DNA of 5,970 nt. Origin: Bacteroidota bacterium (GTDB lineage: Bacteria > Bacteroidota > Bacteroidia > Bacteroidales > UBA932). The stretch is taken from positions 1 to 5,970 of the forward strand of contig JAGDMC010000099.1 in assembly GCA_017860395.1 (NCBI GenBank), in the 5' to 3' direction. The notes beneath the pieces were generated by a model. It was not told the DNA's origin, searched no databases, and saw nothing but the letters and a program-made list of their open reading frames with translations. Made by a program: the position numbers and the translations under genes. This document shows positions 1-5,970 of this stretch, one piece after another. Each line of letters starts with the position of its first letter. Position 1 is the first letter of the stretch.

Positions 1-1531
<1,531 letters not shown>

Positions 1532-1535
1532 AATT

Positions 1536-2513
1536 TCAATATTTTACTATACGTTCGATTTCATAGAGGATCTTGTATGGATCCTGCATATAATGATGTT
1601 CACCCCTTGGAAGAGGAACGATTGTATCAAACCCGGAAACTCGCGCAGGAGGCGCTTCCAGATGCAGGAATGCTTCTTCAATTGCAATCTGACTGATTTC
1701 TGAACCCAGTCCAAAAGATCTTGGACCTTCAGTTACCGTAATAATGCGACCGGTTTTCTTTACAGATTTCGCGATTGTCTCCCTGTCAATTGGATATATT
1801 GAACGAAGGTCAATCAGTTCTACACTTATGCCTTCCTCTTTTGCCATAACAATTGCCTTTTGAACTTCACGAATCATTGCGCCGAATGCTACAATTGTTA
1901 CATCGGTTCCCTGAGAAACTACATTTGCCTTACCAAGCGGTATTGTAAACTTTCCCTCGGCAACCTCTTGTTTGATTGCCCGATATATTCGTTTTGGCTC
2001 CATAAAAAGTATTGTATCATTACTTTCGATTGCCGATATAAGCATACCCTTTGCGTCATGCGGAGTTGAAGGGGCAACCACTTTCAGGCCCGGAATGTGC
2101 CCGAAGATAGCTTCCATACTTTCGCTGTGATGTTCAAGAGCATTAATTCCGCCGCCGTATGGCATCCGTATTACTATAGGCGTTTCGTATAAACCTCTGG
2201 ATCTGTTTCTCATTCTTGAAGCGTGACTTATAATCTGGTTAAAGCCAGGATATATAAATCCGCAAAACTGCATTTCGATAACAGGCCGTAAACCGGCAAC
2301 AGCCATTCCAACAGCAGTGCCAACCAATCCCGATTCCGCGAGGGGAGAGTCAAAAACTCTCTCTACACCATACTTTTGCTGCAATCCTTCTGTGACACGA
2401 AACACTCCTCCCTCAACTCCGACATCTTCGCCATAAACAATTACTTTTTTGTCTTCGCCCAGCTTTATATCCAATGCATCATTGATTGCATTGACCATAT
2501 TCATTATTTTCAT
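1536..2513 (-). CDS. pdhB: 2-oxoacid dehydrogenase E1 component, beta subunit (pyruvate dehydrogenase type)
   Basis: This is the beta half of the thiamine diphosphate-dependent decarboxylase; with E1 alpha it forms the alpha2-beta2 tetramer with active sites at the alpha-beta interface. At 325 residues it has the normal family length. Recognisable landmarks are the N-terminal VIVYGEDVG (24-32), the DSPLAESG segment with E60 at the position of the glutamate that activates the cofactor's aminopyrimidine ring, and ALEHHSES with H129 as the likely active-site histidine. HIPGLKVVAPSTPHDAKG and FMEPKRIYRA follow. The C-terminal transketolase-like domain contains DVTIVAFG and VELIDLRSIYPID. The start at 2513 has a modest purine-rich site (AAAGAG, 2525-2520) six bases upstream. 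In-frame ATGs at codons 4 and 6 are alternatives that would change little. It lies 22 bases after E1 alpha and 4 bases before E2. The sequence also resembles branched-chain E1 beta subunits, so pyruvate specificity is inferred from the operon. Confidence 0.93.
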   Translation of the reverse strand: MKIMNMVNAINDALDIKLGEDKKVIVYGEDVGVEGGVFRVTEGLQQKYGVERVFDSPLAESGLVGTAVGMAVAGLRPVIEMQFCGFIYPGFNQIISHASRMRNRSRGLYETPIVIRMPYGGGINALEHHSESMEAIFGHIPGLKVVAPSTPHDAKGMLISAIESNDTILFMEPKRIYRAIKQEVAEGKFTIPLGKANVVSQGTDVTIVAFGAMIREVQKAIVMAKEEGISVELIDLRSIYPIDRETIAKSVKKTGRIITVTEGPRSFGLGSEISQIAIEEAFLHLEAPPARVSGFDTIVPLPRGEHHYMQDPYKILYEIERIVKY

Positions 2514-2535
2514 TCTTTTCTCTTTAATTTAATAA

Positions 2536-3627
2536 TTACTTTACTTTGGCTGCCTTCCACTGGAGATATCGCTCGTATTGTTGCTCCTGCTCCTTTAAAT
2601 CATCCGGCATTTCTGCATATAGATATTTAAAGACATCTTCCTTTGGATAAGGACCATAATTTTCTGCTTCAATAAATTGCCTGTCAATCTCTTCTTTGAA
2701 TTGAGGAATTATTTTTTCCTCTTCAGCATCGCTCCACAATTTTTTTGATTTAAGGTATCCTTTCAATCTCTTTAGAGGGTCTTTGATATCCCATGCCTCT
2801 TCTTCTTCTCTGGTCCTGTATTTTGTAGGGTCGTCCGATGTTGTATGTGCCCCTTTCCTGTAGGTAAGAGCTTCAATTAATACTGGCCCTTCTCCTTCAA
2901 GACATACTTTAACACTCTCCTGTATTGCTTTGTACATTGCAAAAAAATCGTTGCCGTCAACTTTTATTCCTTTCACTCCATAAGCAACAGACTTAATTGC
3001 GAGAGAATCAGATGCAGTCTGGACACTGGTAGGAGTGGAGATGCCATACTGGTTGTTCTGAATAATGAATATTACCGGTACTTTCCACACACCGGCAAAG
3101 TTTACTGCTTCATGGAAGTCTCCTTCTGAAGTGCCTCCGTCTCCTACAAACCCAAAAACAACTTTTTTTTCTTTATTGTACTTGACAGCGTATCCTATTC
3201 CTGCAGCATGAAGCAACTGAGATGCAATCGGAACGCTTATGGGAAGGGTGAATTTTGCATGCTGGAATTTTGATCCGTCTTCGTAGCCCATAAAATAGAG
3301 AAAAAGCTCCTTTAATGTAACCCCTTTTGCGAGCATAGCGCCCATCTCACGGAAAGCCGGTACCATCCAGTCGTTTTCTCCAATAATTGCACCCGTTGCA
3401 CCTGAAATTGCCTCCTGTCCGTAATTTGGAGGGTAGGTGTATATTCTTCCCTGTCGCTGATATGAAACTATCTGAAGGTCGGCAGTCCGGGCAAAAAGCA
3501 TATCCTTATATGCCTTAATAAGACGATCGTCACTTATATCAGGCATCCATCCTTTATTTATAACTTTCCCGTTGTCGTCAATTATCTGGAAAATCGTTTT
3601 TTTTAGTGGATTATATTCGTTAAACAT
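2536..3627 (-). CDS. pdhA: 2-oxoacid dehydrogenase E1 component, alpha subunit (pyruvate dehydrogenase type)
   Basis: This subunit binds the diphosphate of thiamine diphosphate and starts the decarboxylation of the 2-oxoacid. The 363 residues match the usual 360-370 of bacterial PdhA. The cofactor motif runs from G162-D-G164 to N191-N192. Upstream are MPDISDDRLIKAYKDMLFARTADLQ and RQGRIYTYPPNYGQEA (58-73), which resemble Bacillus-type PdhA. The loop YRKGAHTTSDDPTKYR (256-271) is the conserved phosphorylation-loop region of E1 alpha proteins. The C-terminal end is rich in Glu, Gln and Lys (about 340-363). It is the first gene of the four-gene operon, so its promoter should lie in the divergent gap to its right. 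No Shine-Dalgarno sequence precedes the ATG at 3627; the leader next to it reads AATAATCAGA. The next in-frame Met is residue 28, inside conserved sequence, so the longer start is preferred. Branched-chain 2-oxoacid dehydrogenase is the alternative reading. Confidence 0.93.
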   Translation of the reverse strand: MFNEYNPLKKTIFQIIDDNGKVINKGWMPDISDDRLIKAYKDMLFARTADLQIVSYQRQGRIYTYPPNYGQEAISGATGAIIGENDWMVPAFREMGAMLAKGVTLKELFLYFMGYEDGSKFQHAKFTLPISVPIASQLLHAAGIGYAVKYNKEKKVVFGFVGDGGTSEGDFHEAVNFAGVWKVPVIFIIQNNQYGISTPTSVQTASDSLAIKSVAYGVKGIKVDGNDFFAMYKAIQESVKVCLEGEGPVLIEALTYRKGAHTTSDDPTKYRTREEEEAWDIKDPLKRLKGYLKSKKLWSDAEEEKIIPQFKEEIDRQFIEAENYGPYPKEDVFKYLYAEMPDDLKEQEQQYERYLQWKAAKVK

Positions 3628-3828
3628 TCTGATTATTTTTAGTATTTGATAAAAGTTATTTTCTATACTACATAATAACAGATAACAATCTATTTTGTTG
3701 ACGAATGTGAAAATCAGGTAAATATGTGTGAATTATATAAGATTTTATAAAATTATATAACTCATTTTAATTATTGGTGATGTAATTTTATCGGTAACTA
3801 AAAATGGTGAAATTTTATATTAATAGTT
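3628..3828. promoter_or_regulatory. Divergent intergenic region with presumed promoters of the pdh operon and the reductase gene
   Basis: These 201 bases separate two start codons pointing away from each other, so both promoters are expected here (inference). The stretch is very AT-rich. Rightward, TTGACG at 3698-3703 looks like a -35 box, but the best candidate -10 (TAAATA, 3719-3724) is only 15 bases away. Leftward, a TTGTTA-like and a TATAGA-like box occur around 3690-3660 on the minus strand, again with 15-base spacing. Neither is convincing. I found no exact Bacteroidota -7 motif (TAnnTTTG). No open reading frame or RNA gene is apparent in it. Confidence 0.55.
3731..3760. repeat. Three 10-base AT-rich units in tandem with an internal palindrome
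   Basis: AATTATATAA (3731-3740), GATTTTATAA (3741-3750) and AATTATATAA (3751-3760) follow directly on one another. The first and third are identical and the middle one differs at three positions. A perfect 12-base palindrome, ATTTTATAAAAT, spans 3742-3753, and the symmetry extends imperfectly to 3736-3759. Such a 10-base period could bend DNA or place protein-binding sites on one face of the helix. In sequence this AT-rich it may also be chance. Confidence 0.5.
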
Positions 3829-4500
3829 ATGGAAAGGAGAATTGTAAAAATTAAATCTATTACTAATGTAACTCATGATGTAATAAGAATTGTAACAGAA
3901 AAGCCTGAAGGATATAATTTCATCCCGGGACAGGCTACAGAATTATCAATAAATAAAAGCGGATGGCAGGATAAGAGAAGACCCTTTACTTTTACCAGTT
4001 TGCCGGAAAACGATTATCTGGAGTTTATAATTAAGACTTATTCCGGGCATAAGGGAGTAACAAACGAATTGCTGACTCTTAAGAAACATGATGAACTCGT
4101 TTTACATCCGGTATTTGGAGCAATATCTTACAAAGAAGAAGGGGTATTCATTGCCGGAGGTGCCGGGATTACGCCATTCATCTCAATTTTCAGAAGTCTT
4201 GAATCAAAAGGTAAGATTGGAGCAAATGTGCTGTTATTCGCAAATAAAACACACATGGACATTATTCTTGAGAATGATTTAAGGACATGGTTAGGCAGTG
4301 CGTTCGTCAACATTCTGTCTGAAGAGAAAACGACAGAATATAATTACGGTGTGATTAACGAAAATTTCCTGAATGCAAATTGTCCGGACTTAAATCATCA
4401 TTTTTATGTATGCGGTCCTCCACATATGATGGATTCCGTACTAAAACAATTGGCCCATCTTGGAGTAGATGAAAATTCAATTGTCAAAGAGGCTTTATAG
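3829..4500 (+). CDS. FAD/NAD(P)-binding oxidoreductase of the ferredoxin-NADP+ reductase superfamily
   Basis: This is a compact two-domain flavin reductase of 223 residues that should pass electrons between NAD(P)H and a soluble carrier or flavin; the actual partner is unknown. The N-terminal FAD barrel (about 1-100) carries FIPGQATEL and the flavin motif R51-P-F-T-F-T-S57, followed by the G-x-x-T-like loop GHKGVTNEL (73-81). The nucleotide domain (about 104-223) has GGAGITPF (110-117) and the C-G-P-P motif at 195-198 (VCGPPHMMDSVLKQL). No cysteine cluster for an iron-sulfur centre and no transmembrane segment is visible, so it differs from phenol hydroxylase or PyrK-linked types. The ATG at 3829 has no upstream Shine-Dalgarno sequence. 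An AAGGAG lies just inside the gene, but no usable ATG follows it and the next Met is residue 143, so this start is kept. It is divergent from the pdh operon and convergent with hydG. Family assignment is firm; the physiological role is open. Confidence 0.85.
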   Translation: MERRIVKIKSITNVTHDVIRIVTEKPEGYNFIPGQATELSINKSGWQDKRRPFTFTSLPENDYLEFIIKTYSGHKGVTNELLTLKKHDELVLHPVFGAISYKEEGVFIAGGAGITPFISIFRSLESKGKIGANVLLFANKTHMDIILENDLRTWLGSAFVNILSEEKTTEYNYGVINENFLNANCPDLNHHFYVCGPPHMMDSVLKQLAHLGVDENSIVKEAL

Positions 4501-5907
4501 CTAAAAATATATATCCCTCTGGCCTCCTTTGATTAAGGAGAGGTTGCCGGATATTTTTGTTTTTAACGTATTGTTCTCAACTTCACTCACAAGTTTGCTG
4601 ATTAATGCAAGCCCTTTTGCTTTGGTTTCCGGAGAAGCAAAGTCTTCAAGATATTCTTTAAAGGTGAAGAGCGCATTTGGCATGCAATATTGTTTGATAA
4701 GACCAGGTTTGGCAAGATCCATAAAATCCTGACCGACTCTTCCTTTACGGTAGCATCCTGTGCAAAACGAAGGAATAAATCCCTCATCGGCCAGCGCGGA
4801 TATCATCTGGTCAAGTGTTCTGTGGTCTCCCAGTGAAAACTGACTTCCTGTTTGATCTTCTTCATGTGCGTATGATCCCGGATTTGTCCTTGATCCGGCA
4901 GAAACCTGGCTAATCCCATAGTGAATAAGTTCGGTTCTCATTGCATCATTCTCGCGGGTGCTCAGTATTATTCCGGTATATGGCAATGCGATTCTTATGA
5001 TGGCGACTATTTTCTTAAAGTCGTTATCGGATACTTTTGAAGGAATATCTGCAGCATTTGGAGCTCCCTCTGCAGGTTCAATACGTGGAACACTCACTGT
5101 GTGAGGGCCGCAGCCAAATGCTCTTTCGAGATGGGCGGCATGCTCCATCATGGCAAGAACTTCAAAACGATAATCAACCAACCCAAGAAGCGCCCCGATG
5201 CCAACGTCATTAATTCCGCCTTCCATTGCTCTGTCCATTACTGTAAGGCGATATTCGTAATCTCCCTTCTTTGTGTCGGCCGGGTGGAATTTGCCATACA
5301 GAAGAGGGTCATATGTCTCCTGAAAACAAACGTATGTCCCAATTTTTTCAGCTTTAAGCTTTGCGAAATCTTCTACTTCCATTGGGGCAAGTTCAACATT
5401 AATCCGGCGTATATAGTCTCTTCCATCGTGTTCTTTTACTGCATAGGTTGTTCGTATTGCCTCAACCATGTAGTCTGTATTGTTAAGCTTGCTCTCTCCG
5501 CAAATCAGAAGTACTCTTTTATGTCCTTCATGTAAAAGTGTTCTTGTCTCCTGAGCAATCTCATCCATAGTCAGGACCTTTCTCTTGATAAGTTTATTAT
5601 CGCGGCGGAATGAACAATAAGTACAATTATTTATACAAGCATTTCCAGTATAAATAGGAGCGAATAATACCAGCCTTTTCCCGTATATTTCCTCTTTTAC
5701 TGTTCTTGCAGTATTCATTATCGAATGAATAACAGTGGGATCCTGCACACGAAGAAGTGCGGCAACCTCTTCAAGGTTAAGACCTTTAAGTTTTAATGCT
5801 TTATTAAGAATAGTATTTACCTCACTTACATCGGGAGTTTTGCCCTCGATAAGGGAATATAGCTTATCTCTGTCGATAAATACTTTGTTTCTTTCACTCT
5901 TATTCAT
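4501..5907 (-). CDS. hydG: [FeFe]-hydrogenase H-cluster maturase HydG (radical SAM tyrosine lyase)
   Basis: HydG cleaves tyrosine to p-cresol and a glycine-derived fragment that yields CO and cyanide, building the Fe(CO)(CN) units of the hydrogenase H-cluster. The 468 residues equal the usual HydG length. The radical-SAM [4Fe-4S] cluster motif is C91-x3-C95-x2-C98 (CINNCTYCSF). The second, auxiliary cluster motif at the C-terminus is C382-x2-C385-x22-C408, which is diagnostic of HydG and absent from the related tyrosine lyase ThiH. The segment GCGPHTVSVPRIEPAEG (265-281) contains H269, at the position of the conserved histidine near the auxiliary cluster. RTNPGSYAHEE and SLGDHRTLDQMI are also typical. 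The start is fixed by a strong ribosome binding site, and it overlaps the preceding gene by 8 bases. The stop codon abuts that of the reductase gene. Its presence implies an [FeFe]-hydrogenase and HydE and HydF elsewhere; none of them is in this window. Confidence 0.97.
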   Translation of the reverse strand: MNKSERNKVFIDRDKLYSLIEGKTPDVSEVNTILNKALKLKGLNLEEVAALLRVQDPTVIHSIMNTARTVKEEIYGKRLVLFAPIYTGNACINNCTYCSFRRDNKLIKRKVLTMDEIAQETRTLLHEGHKRVLLICGESKLNNTDYMVEAIRTTYAVKEHDGRDYIRRINVELAPMEVEDFAKLKAEKIGTYVCFQETYDPLLYGKFHPADTKKGDYEYRLTVMDRAMEGGINDVGIGALLGLVDYRFEVLAMMEHAAHLERAFGCGPHTVSVPRIEPAEGAPNAADIPSKVSDNDFKKIVAIIRIALPYTGIILSTRENDAMRTELIHYGISQVSAGSRTNPGSYAHEEDQTGSQFSLGDHRTLDQMISALADEGFIPSFCTGCYRKGRVGQDFMDLAKPGLIKQYCMPNALFTFKEYLEDFASPETKAKGLALISKLVSEVENNTLKTKISGNLSLIKGGQRDIYF

Positions 5908-5970
5908 GATTTTCCTCCTCGGTGTATTTTGTTAATATAGATTTTACTTCAACATTTTTTAAACGTCCTA
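5900..5970 (-). CDS. C-terminal end of a gene upstream of hydG, possibly a TM1266-type hydrogenase system regulator
   Basis: Reading leftward from the window edge, one frame is open from 5968 to a TAA at 5902-5900. It encodes 22 residues beginning GRLKNVEVKSILTKY and ending in the acidic tail TEEENHE. The other two frames are closed by stops. The final 8 bases overlap the hydG start, and the hydG ribosome binding site lies within this frame, as expected for a coupled upstream gene. From memory, GRLKNVEVKSILTK resembles the conserved C-terminus (G-K-L-G-x-L-x-G-V-x-V-K-S-x-x-x-K) of the small ACT-like TM1266 family, annotated as putative iron-only hydrogenase system regulators and often found beside hyd maturase genes. 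With so few residues visible, the coding status is likely but the family is tentative. The gene body and its start are outside the window. Confidence 0.6.
   Translation of the reverse strand, partial: GRLKNVEVKSILTKYTEEENHE
5914..5920 (-). promoter_or_regulatory. Ribosome binding site of hydG
   Basis: The minus strand reads GAGGAGG, six bases before the hydG ATG at 5907. It is the strongest Shine-Dalgarno sequence in the window. It lies inside the last codons of the upstream frame, which favours translational coupling of the two genes. Confidence 0.85.

Noticed and set aside
3698..3724. A sigma-70 promoter (TTGACG and TAAATA) for the reductase gene
   Set aside because: The -35 box is good, but the spacer to the best -10 is 15 bases, and at 17 bases the hexamer is AATATG. 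In DNA this AT-rich, such partial matches are expected by chance.
4524..4564. Hairpin plus T-rich stretch as an intrinsic terminator of the reductase gene
   Set aside because: The stem is only 6 base pairs, the T-run starts 13 bases downstream of it, and the whole element lies in hydG coding sequence. It is too weak to list as a feature, so it is mentioned only with the convergent-gene finding.
5101..5535. A 144-codon plus-strand open frame opposite hydG
   Set aside because: It lies wholly antisense to the conserved radical-SAM domain of hydG, and its Cys- and Phe-rich product matches nothing I recognise.
4501..5907. ThiH (thiamine tyrosine lyase) or HydE as the identity of the radical-SAM protein
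   Set aside because: The C-terminal CX2CX22C motif is characteristic of HydG and lacking in ThiH, and HydE is a shorter protein without that motif.

Overview
The window holds six protein-coding regions and part of a seventh, with no RNA gene, transposase or CRISPR array visible. Base composition is moderately AT-rich. The 201-base gap between the two divergent transcription units is extremely AT-rich. The gene content suggests an anaerobic or fermentative bacterium: it has a maturase for [FeFe]-hydrogenase beside a complete 2-oxoacid dehydrogenase operon. Phylum is not resolved. Several genes lack a Shine-Dalgarno sequence, which would fit Bacteroidota, but two have strong ones, so I do not press this.

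Left part (1-3627, all on the minus strand, read right to left): a four-gene operon in the order E1 alpha (3627-2536), E1 beta (2513-1536), E2 (1531-245), E3 (231 to beyond the left edge). Gaps are 22, 4 and 13 bases. Together these encode a pyruvate dehydrogenase-type complex. E1 decarboxylates the 2-oxoacid on thiamine diphosphate and reductively acylates the lipoyl group of E2. E2 transfers the acyl group to CoA. E3 reoxidises the dihydrolipoyl arm with NAD+. The gene order and the Bacillus-like E1 alpha favour pyruvate, but a branched-chain 2-oxoacid cannot be excluded from sequence alone.

Middle (3628-3828): a divergent intergenic region that should carry the promoters of the operon (leftward) and of the reductase gene (rightward). 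It contains phased AT repeats and a 12-base perfect palindrome, but no convincing consensus promoter. At 3829-4500 (plus strand) lies a small FAD/NAD(P)H oxidoreductase of the ferredoxin-NADP+ reductase superfamily without an iron-sulfur domain.

Right part (4501-5970, minus strand): hydG, the radical-SAM tyrosine lyase that makes the Fe(CO)(CN) units of the H-cluster. It meets the reductase gene tail to tail with no spacer. Overlapping its start by 8 bases is the end of another gene, whose last 22 residues resemble the C-terminus of the TM1266-type iron-only hydrogenase system regulator family. This suggests a hydrogenase-maturation operon continuing to the right of the window.

Taken together, the region pairs NADH-producing oxoacid oxidation with hydrogenase maturation, with a flavin reductase between them. 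That functional link is inference. I see no clearly undescribed system; the most useful observations are the cut-off upstream gene, the abutting convergent genes and the structured divergent promoter region.
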